Origin: Rugalucina vietnamica
Lineage: Eukaryota > Mollusca > Bivalvia > Lucinida > Lucinidae
DNA: 64,000 nucleotides
Direction of reading: 5' to 3'
Assembly: GCA_964017185.1 (NCBI GenBank)
Contig: OZ024875.1
Location: 64,599,043-64,663,042 of the forward strand
Under the pieces are notes generated by a model. The model searched no databases. It had not been told where the DNA came from and worked only from the letters and a program-made list of their open reading frames with translations. The translations under genes were made by a program, and so were the position numbers. Below are positions 17,901 to 27,862 of this stretch, piece by piece; the first letter of the stretch is position 1; each line of letters starts with the position of its first letter.

Positions 17901-18700
17901 GACTTTCCAATCGCCATAGAACTTATGTTGGTGTGTAGGTGCATGTGTGATAAATTTGTTGTGTCAGCAGGTGCTTGTGTGTTGAGAATTAAGATGACGT
18001 GCGCTATAGTGAGGAAGAGTTCACTCACTCGACCTCCCCCAACTGCGCCAAGAGACAAGACACAGGTCTAGACGTCTGGAGTTGGGTTTGGATGCAGTGG
18101 ATGGCCGTAACATCTATAGTGCCTTGTTGCGCTCTGCATGTTCTACAGCATGCTTTGAAAAATCTGGATTAGGCATATCCAGGCACGCAGTTTATAGTTT
18201 TCCTAAATGGATTGCTGGCCAGTGCTAAAGAGCTTTCCAGATTTAGTGACCTGGAATGTTGGCGAAAACTAATGAGATCACCCTGCCCAGCTAGATTTTG
18301 TGTAGAGATCTAGCAAAACTCCTAGATTGCTAACGAGTCCGATTTACCCGTATCCGTATTACGGGCGACTATACGGGCGGCTATCGTGGGCGCCACTGTT
18401 CGTTCACGTTTGATTAAAATACAAGTTATAATAAGGCACTGTATGCGCTTCACGTTTTACGTGAGAGGAATAAAAAAAAATGCAAAAACATCACATGATC
18501 ATGATGATTGTGATTGCCATTTCATCACATGAGAGGATATTTTAAAAGTCACTGATGCATACTTAAGATCTAATGACGTTCGTATTTGGTTACACACCAG
18601 CTAGTCATAATGCTCTTGAGCGATTTACGATATTTTACCACATCTTATTAAATATAACACACAGTCACTAGGTCAGATTATTAGGGAAGTTAAAACAAAA
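17901..18700. other. Region upstream of the CARD gene, no gene seen
   Basis: The left part may be the degraded 5' end of the minus-strand LINE. The right part is AT-rich spacer with GTATTACGGGCGACTATACGG-like short repeats near 18350 and should hold the promoter of the gene starting at 18706. No clear TATA box or initiator was recognised. Confidence 0.4.
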
Positions 18701-18705
18701 AGAAA

Positions 18706-18735
18706 ATGGGAACGATAGGAAACGGCGACTTGGAG
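18706..18735 (+). CDS. CARD gene exon 1
   Basis: A short first exon, MGTIGNGDLE, with ATG in the context GAAAATGGG and a GTAAAT donor, phase 0. It is supported mainly because it joins exon 2 in frame; a more upstream start cannot be excluded. Confidence 0.55.
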
Positions 18736-19273
18736 GTAAATTATAGTTTATTTCTATAAATTATACTTGAAATCATTTTAATAGTCGGTGGACGTTCCTC
18801 ACGATCTTTTGCCACCACTAATTTCGTTCACATACATGTACAAGTATCCTCAATAAAAAGCTGCTTCTATATTGTCATTTTACAAAAAAAAAAAAAAAAT
18901 GAAAGTGACACGTTTCACTTACTTTTATCTATCTATTATGTAGGCCCATGGCTTCATCGTTAGGCGTAAAAAATGTTTTTTTTTTTTTTGTTTTTTTTTT
19001 TTTTTTTTTTTTTTTTTCATATTTTGTTTTACAGTAAAATAAAAATTGTATTCCGCAGTACCCCGCAGTATTTTTAAATTGAGGTCATTGATAGAAGTAT
19101 GTCATTGAAATGAAGAGCATACATGTATATGCTGATTATAAATCAGTAAAAACAGCTAGTAAATAATAGTTAAGTTATGATAATTTGATATAACTATTGA
19201 GGAGTGAACTACTTCAAAAGATCTGGTTGCTTTCTCTTTGCAAGCATCAGGGTTTTTTTTTTTACTGTTTTAG

Positions 19274-19400
19274 CAAAGAATCATCCTCCAGACTATAACA
19301 GAACTATTGACAGAAGTTAAATCTGTGAAACAATCATTGGTTCTGCTTACTGAGAAAGTTGATGGTCTGACGGCTTATAACGGTAACAGACAGGGGACTA
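19274..19400 (+). CDS. CARD gene exon 2: coiled coil
   Basis: Begins QRIILQTITELLTEVKSVKQ and continues SLVLLTEKVDGL, with leucines and isoleucines spaced as in a coiled coil. The acceptor follows a T-rich tract (TGTTTTAG) and the donor is GTAAGT. Ends in phase 1. Confidence 0.65.
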
Positions 19401-19409
19401 GTAAGTATT

Positions 19410-20800
19410 ATTTTACACCACTACCAAGATAGAACATTTCATTCGAAAAATGTTGGTATTTTTAGTAATGCTCCTCAAAACGAGTACCCAAAAAATGTTG
19501 GATCAAAATGTTAATACATTTTTATTTCTGTCCAAAAATATTCTGGGTACGTGAGTCAATACAAATATACCCCTGTAAACCCCATTCCTCTATATGAAAG
19601 CGGGGTAGGTGTATAAGAGGCTTTTCATTGTATGGTTTGTACATGTTAGTGGTATATAACGATAGCACGTACATGTAGTTGAAGCCCCGCTTCTTTACCA
19701 TCGTCCCTTAAATAGAATTTGGTTAAGTATTGATTGATAATTATTTTTCAAACAGGACCTGGTTGAAAGCGGATTTGCTTATTTAGTGGCTGGACTTGTA
19801 TTTTGTAGCAACTTGAAAAAAAAAAATATTTGAAATGATAATTTGCATTTACGCATTTCAGGTTTAATAAGTCATATATTTAGGTTGGGGAATTTCACGA
19901 ATGCATGTGTATATTAATATGATGTGCACTTCAAAATGAGTACAATGTTATCTCTTCTGACCGCTGATTATTGACGTAGGTAAAACCACTTTGACGAATG
20001 TATATTTATGATAATGTCTATTTTTACTTATGACTAGTATATAGGTAATGTCATTAGGTCATTATGTCAGTGGGTGTTTGTATTAAACAATATTATTATA
20101 ATAGATCTAATCTTGTTTTGCACAAGAATTAAAGTACCGAATAGAAAAAATAAGTAAAACAAAGCGAGTCGAAGATGAGCTGTTTTTACTTTTTTTTCTA
20201 TGAGGTTTTTAACTAACTTGTAGTAAGACAGGCCACCAGTTGACGGATTCGTACTGTAACATCCAACATCAGGAAGTTACAGTACGGTTTACATTCCGCC
20301 TCCTTCCTGAGTTTTAATATGTAGGCCCGCCTCCTTTGATATCAATTTGTACTGGATTTAATGCTACATAAACTTCAAAGAAAAAACAGAAAGTCATACT
20401 ACAACAGATCTACCGGGTCATTACTATTAAAGAAAATGTATTTGTTTTGGAATTAGAGAGTTCATCAACTAGTATGAATAAAATATAAAAGTTTGATCCT
20501 TTGGAAGGCACATTTTGTTTCCGGGGCAAAGCGCAGTATAGGTCATATACTGTAGTATTACTACTTTACAATTGAACTTGTTATCCCAATCTAGTTTAGC
20601 CACTTTTCGTATCTTCTTGTTCTCCTTCTTCTTCTACTCCTTCTTCTCTTCTTCTACTTCCTCGTCCTCTTCCACTTCTTCTTCATCCCATTCCTGCTCC
20701 TCCTCCCTCGCCTCACCATCATCATATTGTTCCTTTTTGTTTCCAGAAAGTTAACTGCTGTATGAATTGCATTTTTCGAAAGTGACGATTTTAACATTGT
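19410..20800. other. CARD gene intron 2
   Basis: AT-rich intron. A degraded MITE-B piece lies at 19520-19640 (ATATACCCCTGTAAACCCCA). A hairpin at about 20254-20289 pairs GTACTGTAACATCC-like and GTTACAGTACGG arms, and a (TCT)n tract runs 20620-20700. No further exon was recognised. Confidence 0.5.
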
Positions 20801-20808
20801 TATTACAG

Positions 20809-21409
20809 AGACATCTACTCCGATCGGTCCAAAATCTAAAGATACCAATCCTGAAATAAATGAGCCGCTACGTGGGAAAACCAACAATCTGCATAGGTGA
20901 AAACAAAGGCGCAGATCAGCTTCGCAGTAACTGCGAAGCTGATCAGCGCCTTTGTTTTCGCTACTCGGATAGTACAATTCCTCTTCTACTTAAATCCGAA
21001 ATTTCAAGCTTCTAGCTCTTTTCCGTACTTGTACAGGCCGGATTGTGTCGGACCTGCTCGGAAACCACATTGTTTGTTTCCCCACGATGCGGCTCAAATG
21101 CTGGATACGACGATGTAGATGGGAAACCTGGTGCTGATAGGAGTGATCAAAGAACCCAAGAGGAGAGTAAAACAGAGGCTAAACAGCCAGTGATCATTGT
21201 AATTTCAGAGGCGTCTTCAAATGATGTAAAACCGGTTGATTCAAAGTCTACAAGTCTTAATCCTGCAAAGAACCCTGGATACGATGACATAGATGGGAAA
21301 CATGAGACCTATAGCGACACGAGTGATCATAAAGCCCCAGAGGAGAGTAAAACAGAGGCTAAACAGCCAGTGATCCATGAAATCCAAACACCACCATACA
21401 CTGAAAAGA
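20809..21409 (+). CDS. CARD gene exon 3: linker with tandem repeats, interrupted by MITE
   Basis: 20809-20861 reads TSTPIGPKSKDTNPEIN and 21100-21409 continues AGYDDVDGKPGADRSDQ. Two 58-residue repeats follow, starting at 21103 and 21277, each ending EESKTEAKQPVI. The MITE (20862-21095) brings an in-frame stop. Without it and one AAAT the frame is continuous. Donor GTAAGT at 21410, phase 1. Confidence 0.7.
20862..21095. mobile_element. MITE family A, copy 7, inside a coding exon, with AAAT duplication
   Basis: GAGCCGCTACGTGGGAAAAC to CCCACGATGCGGCTC, intact centre CAGCTTCGCAGTAACTGCGA. AAAT flanks it at 20858-20861 and 21096-21099. It interrupts exon 3 of the CARD gene and reads into a stop 12 codons inside. 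Confidence 0.9.
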
Positions 21410-21677
21410 GTAAGTTGTGTGTTATTTGCGGCAAATATGTATAAAAAAACAACAACACATTTTATTGATTTCTACCTTATATGCTGAAATGATTATGTAA
21501 AATAATATATTGATAGATGCGCATATGATTTCTAAAAGTCCTACGCTATATAAAATCCATTTCGTTAGAGGAAGGATGTTGAACATTATAGGGCAATGAC
21601 TATTTCTATTAATTTTACGCGTTTCCTAAAGTGCATTTAACGTTTTGATAAAATATGCTCATAATTTCTATGTACAG

Positions 21678-22055
21678 AAAGACGACGGCGTCTAACTAAC
21701 GACACGGAAGCTAACTGCCTTGGTAAAGCTTTGCAGGAAAACATCGTAATTTTAGTGGAAGATATGCAATTCTCTAGCAGCGGTCTAAGTGATCTCTTGA
21801 TTTCCAATGACTGCCTAACCGGGGATGAATGTTCGGCGCTGTATTCACTGAACCCTAAGGATCAAGTCAGGAACACTATCAGGCTTATTAAGGGAAGATC
21901 ATTCGAAGTTTTGAAAAAGTTCCTCAACTGCGTCAAAAAGTTCCATCCCGAAATAGCAGCTAAGATATGGAAATCGTACGAAGAAAAGAAAAATAGTAAT
22001 GCCAGTGAGAGGCTGTGCGTATACTGTAAATTGAAGCGAGCTATTGATGTACGTT
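21678..22055 (+). CDS. CARD gene exon 4, 5' part: CARD domain
   Basis: Acceptor TATGTACAG. It encodes a basic start (KRRRR), then a six-helix-like CARD: NIVILVEDMQFSSSGLSDLL, LTGDECSALYSL, NPKDQVRNTIRLIKG, FEVLKKFLNCVKKFHPEIAA. Frame and spacing match CARDs of about 85 residues. The sequence is cut after C-K-L-K-R-A-I-D-V-R by a 5.2-kb insertion and resumes at 27264. Confidence 0.75.
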
Positions 22056-22389
22056 TGTTAGGCGGCTAAGTCGGAAATGCGCTTAAGTAGGAAAAAGTTA
22101 ACGACTATCTAGGAAAACGTCCGTCAGGCGCTTAAGTGGGAAATGCGACTAAGTGGGAAATGCGTCTAAGTGGGAAAACGACTAACCAACTTTGTAAAGT
22201 TGATACGAATCAGACTTATAATTGCAACTTTTAATTGCATTAATTAATAAAGGATATCAATACGCCGTGTCGTGAGAAAACCTGTCCTAAAGATTTTTCG
22301 ACCCTATCCAACAAAAACCTGCGCATAATACTCAGTAATGAGGGTGACGCAGTATCAATAGCTAAATAGATAAACCCTGAGTGTACAGC

Positions 22390-23055
22390 TTAAGCTTGTA
22401 TCTCACTGGCATGCAAATTTCTCGCGACTGTTTTGCGAATTGAGTCGCACGAGTGTCGTGAGAATTTTCATGTGTTGCGAACTAGTCGCGAACTGGTCGC
22501 GAATGTTTTAAACATGTTTAAAAACTTTATGCGATTTTTTTCGACAAAACATGTCTCAAGACAGTCGCGTGACTGTCGTGCGACAGTCGTACGACGTTCA
22601 TGCGAGTGTCCCAAACATGTCGCCGCGAAATTTTGGCGAATTTACAATGCGAAAATTTTGCGGCTCTTGTACGATTGTCGTACGTATGCCGTACGATAGT
22701 CGCGCGACAGTCCTCGCGACTATCTGGCGAGAAAAGAAAACAAAGCGACATTCGTATGAATGAGACACTCTCACGAATATCTCGCGACTGTCGTACGAAT
22801 GAAAATGAAACTAAAGCTACGTTCGTGGGAACGTCGTGAGACAATCTCACGAATGTCTCGCGACTGTCATACGACAGTCGCGCGACTATCGCGCGACAAT
22901 CCCGAGATATATTTTCAAAATTAGACCGAAAATCGCGAATTTGTCTCATAAAGTCCATTCAAGGAGACTGCGATGTGAAAGTTTTGTTAATATCGTTGAT
23001 CTTTGTCGCGAAATAGTCTCATACTAGTCTCCAGTTGTCGCATTCCAATGAAATA
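22390..23055. mobile_element. CpG-rich non-autonomous element, copy 2
   Basis: About 650 bp dense in TCGCGACTGTCGTACGAC-like motifs, with the core TTTTAAACATGTTTAAAAAC at 22507-22526 shared with the element at 5950-6617. Ends (TCACTGGCATGCAA and the complement of TTGTCGCATTCCAATGAAA) are only loosely inverted. The many overlapping open frames arise from the absence of stop codons in such motifs. Confidence 0.55.
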
Positions 23056-23129
23056 GGGGCTTTGCGAAGATGGTCAGAGGCTCCTTCTTTATGATTAACG
23101 CACTGTCTATGAAATAAAGGTTGTAACGT

Positions 23130-25095
23130 CGCTAAGCTGCGTGCAGTACTTGTGATATACGAGAGGTAACTGTAGGACAGTGTCCAGTTCTTGTGATATA
23201 GGGTATGTACCGCTACGACAAAGACCAGTAATTGTGATATAGGAGAGGTAACTGTAGGACAGTGTCTAGTTCTTGTGATATAGGGGTGGTTTCTGTAAGA
23301 CAGGGACCAGTACTTGTGATATAGGGGATGTACCGGTAGGTAAGTGTACAGTACTAGGGATATAGTGGGCTTAGCGGTAGGAAAATGACCAGTACTTGTG
23401 ATATATGGGAGGGACCATTACTTGCGATTTAGGGGATGTACCATTACTTGCGATATAGGGGATGTAGCGGTAGGATAGGGACCAGTACTTGTGATATAAG
23501 GGAGGTTACTGTGGGACAGAGTCCAGCATTTGTGATTTAGGGTATGTATCGGTAGGGCAGGGTCCCGTACTTGTGATATAGGAGATGTATTGGTAGGTCA
23601 GGGTCCAGTACTTGTGACATAGGGATGTAACGGTAAGACAGGGTCCAGTACTTCTATATGGAAGATATACTGGTAGGACATCGTCCAGTACTTGTGATAT
23701 ATGGGGAATTAACGGTGTGATAGGGACCAGTACTTGTGATATAGGGGATACACTGGTAGGACAGGGACCAGAACTTGTGATATAGGGGATGTTACTGTAG
23801 GACAGGGTCCATTACTTATGATATGGGGATATTACCGGTATGGCATGGTCCAGTATTTGTGATATATAGGGTGATGTACCGGTAAGTCATGGGCCTGGTC
23901 TTTTGATATAGTGGTTGTTACGGTAGGACAGGATCCAGTACTTGTGATATGGGGGATGTACATGTACCTTTACGGCAGGGTCCACTATTTGTGATACAGG
24001 AACCGGTAAAACAGGGTCCAGTACTTGTGATATAAGGGATGTACCGGTAGGATAGGGACCAGTACTTGTGATATAGGGGAGGTTACTGTGGGACAGTCCA
24101 GTACTTGTGATTTAGGGGATGTACCGGTAGGGCAGGGTCCAGTACTTGTGATATAGGGGATGTACCGACATGACATGTTACAGTACATGTGATTTACGGT
24201 GAATAGCGGTAGGGCAGTACCCAGTACTTGTGATATAGGGAATTTACCGGTAGGGCAAGGACCAGTACTTAGGATATGGGGGAGGAAACTGTAGGGCAGA
24301 ATCCAGTGCTTGTGATATAGGTGAGGTAACTATAGGACAGGGAGCAGTACTTGTGATAAAGAGGATGTACCTGTAGGTTTGGGCCAGTACTTGTGATATA
24401 GGGGAGGTAACTGTATGGCAGGTTCCAGTATTTGTGATATATGGGGTGAACCGGTCCACAAGGGACAAGTACTTGTGATATAGAGAAGGTAACTGTAGGA
24501 AAGGGTCCAGCTCTTGTGATATAGTGGAGGCAACTGTTGGATAGGGTCCAGTACTTGTGATATAGGGGATATATCGGTAGGGCATGGTTCAGTACTTGTG
24601 CTATAGAGGATGTGATATAGGGGAGGTAACTATAGGACAGGGTCCACTACTTGTGATATTTTGGAGGTAACTGTTGGGCAGAGACCAGTACATGTGATAT
24701 ATGGGAGGTAGCTGTAGGACAGGGGCCAGTACTTGTGATACAGGGGAGGCAACTGTAGGACAGGGTCCAGTACTTGTGATATAGGGGAGGTAACTCTAGG
24801 ACAGGGACCACTACTTGTGATATAGTGGAGGTAACTCTAGGACAAGGGCCACTACTTGTGATATTGTGGAGGTAACTGTTGGACAGGGACCAGTACTTGT
24901 GATATAGGGGAGGTAACTCTAGGACAGGGACCACTACATGTGATATAGTGGAGATAACTGTTGGACAGGGACCAGTACTTGTGATAAAGGGACAGGGACA
25001 AGTACTTGTGATATAGGGGAGGTAACTGTAGGACAGGGATCAGTACTTGTGATATAGGGGAGGTATTTGTAGGACGGGGTCCAGTACTTGTACTA
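23130..25095. repeat. 41-bp minisatellite array, about 45-50 units
   Basis: Tandem units of roughly 41 bp with consensus pieces CCAGTACTTGTGATATAGGG, GAGGTAACTGTAGGACAGGG. Units vary at perhaps 10-25% of positions, and some are indel-shifted. The final units near 25000 are closest to each other. It lies wholly within the 5.2-kb transposon. The open frames on the minus strand are consequences of the repeat. Confidence 0.9.
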
Positions 25096-25544
25096 CACCT
25101 TCATTACTTTCTCCCATACACAAAACTTGAACTGTATAAAGGCAAAACAACATAAGAAAAAGAAAGGAAAAATGCGCCATGTTGTATCTTTGGGCAGATA
25201 AGAAAACAGAAAGGGAAAGTCAAAATGGATGGTGGCGGGATTTATGTGACATTATACATGATAAGCAGTTCTGCATTTCCGATTGTTTACATCAATAAAC
25301 TATCAGTTTCAATAGTGCATCTAAAATTTTAATTAAAACACCGATTATCTGCTAACCACTGGCTTATCGCCTGGAATTGTGTGTAACCAACAAAGGGTTA
25401 ATTTTAAAGGACTTTTCGCTGTTGGCTTTCGAAATTTCGACGATTGCTTTTTGCCATAGTACCACACGAGCGAAATGCTCAGTTACCACGCTACTCTAGC
25501 AGCAAACACATTTGATGCTGCACAAGCTGATCTTTTTTCTTCTT

Positions 25545-25775
25545 TTTTCATCATGAAAACGTCCGTGTAAAGCGTACCCACAAATACCTCACCTCTTCTA
25601 TATATAGAAAAACTGGGGTATGCAAGGGGTATACTTATTTTTCTTATTTTTACTCCAAAACATAGGTTGCGGGTACTCGTTAGAACCGCCTCGCTGAGGC
25701 TTCTAACGTGCACCCACAAAAAACACTTTTACCCCTGAAAAAAACACTGTATATTGCATGGGCAAGTTTTCGTAG
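25545..25775. mobile_element. MITE family B, copy 3
   Basis: TCATGAAAACGTCCGTGTAA, TATATATAGAAAAACTGGGG, GGTATACTTATTTTTCTTAT, GTTAGAACCGCCTCGCTGAG and GCATGGGCAAGTTTTCGTAG. Nested in the 5.2-kb element; the second arm is shortened. Confidence 0.65.
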
Positions 25776-26374
25776 TTTATTTATTTCTTAATAATAGACA
25801 TGATTTTATTAAATATGAACCATTTGTTACCACGGGCCAGGACGGACGATGAAAATAATATTTATTCTCGTGTTGCATCCCCCATGCTAGGTGCTATTTA
25901 GGCATTTCATGGTAATAAACTGTTGGGTGTATGTGTGAGGTAGTTGCTACTATCCATGAAGCTTAGGTTCCGGCCAAAAATATTGAGTGGAATATTAATC
26001 AGTCGTTGAACACGAACAAACGAAAATGACTGCGGCTTCTGGGGTCAAACCACATCTTTAGCGTTATGTTTAAAACAATGCGGTTTGTCGACGACTATGT
26101 ACAGACTGCATTGGTAGATGAACAGACATTCTATATGATAAATGTTTGTGTGTGGTTTTTTTTTTTACATATATGTATCTAGTTTTGGTAAAATCTAAAA
26201 CTTCGACGAAACAATTGCCAGCATTTTATACTATATGCAACCAAGAACGGGACCATTAGGAGACGAAATATGATAGAGGCCTGAGTATAGGTTTTGATCG
26301 AACTTTATTCATGTTAAACGTTGGTATCTATGTTTAGTATTTTCTTAATATGATTTTTCTTATTTCTTGTATAT

Positions 26375-26735
26375 CACTGAACCACTGCGGAAGCTGAGGG
26401 TGAGGTTATGGCCATGTAAAATCGGTTTAAGCCCGCCAGTAACTTTGTGTTACTGATCGTTCCAAGTCGATACTTCTGTGGTGGTTCTTTTTGTTTTATG
26501 TCTTGGTGTTTAAAAATTTTTTGTGCTGTTGGCGCCTTATGATTGTTTTCATATTTTTAGTTAAGTTAAGGTAACTGAGTGGCCACCTATTGGGAAAATA
26601 GCTGCCCATTCGGCTTACGATTGTTTCATGGTATAAGTGCCTGATTGTTAGTTTGGTTTTTTCCCACCTCGGTTTTTGGAGTGGGAATCTTTTTTTGATT
26701 GCGCCTTTTCCTGATCTTTGCCTACTTGTACCTTT
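26375..26735 (+). mobile_element. 3' end of the RT element family
   Basis: From CTGAACCACTGCGGAAGCTG through AGCCCGCCAGTAACTTTGTG, GAGTGGCCACCTATTGGGAA and CCCACCTCGGTTTTTGGAGT to CTTTGCCTACTTGTACCTTT. A well preserved copy nested in the 5.2-kb element. Confidence 0.8.
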
Positions 26736-26881
26736 TTAAACTAGCACAGCAGGCATAGAAGATCAGCAAGATTATGTGGTTCTGTCTGTAACTGAAAACA
26801 TACAAACAATCACCCATGACATGAATAAAAGTGGGCAACACATTTTCTGCATTATAACAAGTAAGACTATTATTTTGATTT

Positions 26882-27109
26882 AAGCCGCGAGCGTTAAAAG
26901 ATGCCTTCGTGGTATCAGGCCAGGTAAGACACACAATATGCTGCACAGCCACAGAAATCTACCGAGCACTCTTGATACTTTGGGTTCAGAAAACAGAGGG
27001 ATAGTAGAACTACTATTTTTGTATTGTAACAAAGCACTGCTCAGCTGCTCAGCTGATCTATGCTAATATTATCGCATATACAAATGTCGGTTTTCCCATG
27101 ATGCGGCTG
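26882..27109. mobile_element. MITE family A, old degraded copy
   Basis: The ends AAGCCGCGAGCG and TTTTCCCATGATGCGGCT remain, with scattered internal matches (AACAAAGCACTGCTCAGCTG, CGCATATACAAATGTCGG). More diverged than the other copies, so probably older. Confidence 0.55.
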
Positions 27110-27263
27110 ATATGAAACATTGGAAGGAATTGCCTTCAGTTTGCTAACGTTTCCTACTTAAGCGCAGTGAACAAATTTCCGAGATAAGCGCAATTTTGTT
27201 TCTTCACCTAGACGGTTTTTCCCTATTTAAGCGCATTTCCTACTTAGTCGCCTCACATACGTT

Positions 27264-27862
27264 ATATTGCCGACTTTGTTTGGAGCGTTAACGGTATTAC
27301 TGATGATATTTACGCAGAGATTGTTTCTCATACTAGCTATAACATAAGCGACGAACTGAAATGGGAGAAACTATCAGAGGCCTGCAACAAGTCGGATAAC
27401 CCTAAAATTCTCAAAACAATTATACACGCTCTCGAGCGCAAAGGATATTATTCTCATATTATTCCCTGGCTAAGACGAGAATCAAAACTTAAATGCAGAT
27501 GCTCAGACCTGAAGAACCTGGCAGTAGATTTTAACATTCCATTTGAAGTGACTGACGACGAACATTCAACCTTATCCCCTATAAGCTCCATTGGAGATGA
27601 AGATTTTCCCCACTTTGCGAAAGGACATGATATTTATTCGTCCGAAAACAGTGTCGACATGGATGACGAGTCTAGATACAACGCCATACGAGTCCATGTG
27701 TCACGAATATTGTCGGACGCCGGAAATTGCATGGTTTTGACAGATTTGATTAATGAAAACGATCCACAGAATTTCAGAACACGCTCTCATAGCTTTGGAA
27801 AGAAGAAAAGCTTGCAACATGTGTTTGGTAGTGCTCAACGGCGCGCGTCGTGCTTCAGCTAA
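27264..27862 (+). CDS. CARD gene exon 4, 3' part: second helical domain and tail
   Basis: It continues the same frame: YIADFVWSVNGITDDIYAEI, then ISDELKWEKLSEACNKSDNP and KILKTIIHALERKGYYSHII. The spacing of hydrophobic residues and a W-L-R-R end suggest another death-fold domain (CARD, DED or DD not decided). The tail DMDDESRYNAIRVHVSRILS and QRRASCFS ends at TAA 27860-27862. Confidence 0.7.

Larger units (their letters stand above)
22056..27257. mobile_element. 5.2-kb non-autonomous DNA transposon inside a coding exon
   Basis: Ends TGTTAGGCGGCTAAGT and, inverted, TGTGAGGCGACTAAGT; about 40 bp of inverted similarity. It is flanked by TACGTT (22050-22055, 27258-27263). Both subterminal regions repeat GCGCTTAAGTAGGAAA-like motifs. 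It encloses the CpG-rich element (22390-23055), a 41-bp minisatellite, a MITE-B copy, an RT-element end and a degraded MITE-A. No transposase was recognised, so it depends on an unseen partner. Superfamily not assigned. Confidence 0.8.
18706..27862 (+). pseudogene. CARD-containing coiled-coil protein gene, split by two transposons
   Basis: Exons: 18706-18735, 19274-19400, 20809-21409 (containing a MITE) and 21678-27862 (containing a 5.2-kb element). Splice phases agree. Removing each transposon with one target-site copy leaves 499 codons including the stop. Order: about 40 residues of heptad-like coiled coil; a charged linker with two 58-residue repeats (GYDDVDGK, GYDDIDGK, each followed by EESKTEAKQPVI); a CARD-like helical domain at about 190-275 with LQENIVILVEDM and NPKDQVRNTIRLIKGRSFEV; a second helical, death-fold-like domain at about 305-385; and a serine-rich tail. 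CARD proteins usually act as adaptors in innate immune or cell-death signalling. The second domain type and partners are unknown. As sequenced this allele is broken, unless the insertions are spliced out or absent from another haplotype. Confidence 0.75.

Noticed and set aside
20572..20754. Serine-rich small protein
   Set aside because: It is a translated (TCT)n tract within an intron.
22433..23027. Several overlapping open frames on both strands
   Set aside because: The CpG-rich motifs simply lack stop codons; the peptides are low-complexity and overlap in opposite directions.
24244..24934. Long minus-strand frames rich in Y-H-K-Y-W
   Set aside because: They repeat every 41 bp with the minisatellite and have no start context or domain.
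23130..25095. CRISPR-like array
   Set aside because: Units are contiguous at 41 bp with no unique spacers, and the context is a eukaryotic genome; it is a minisatellite.
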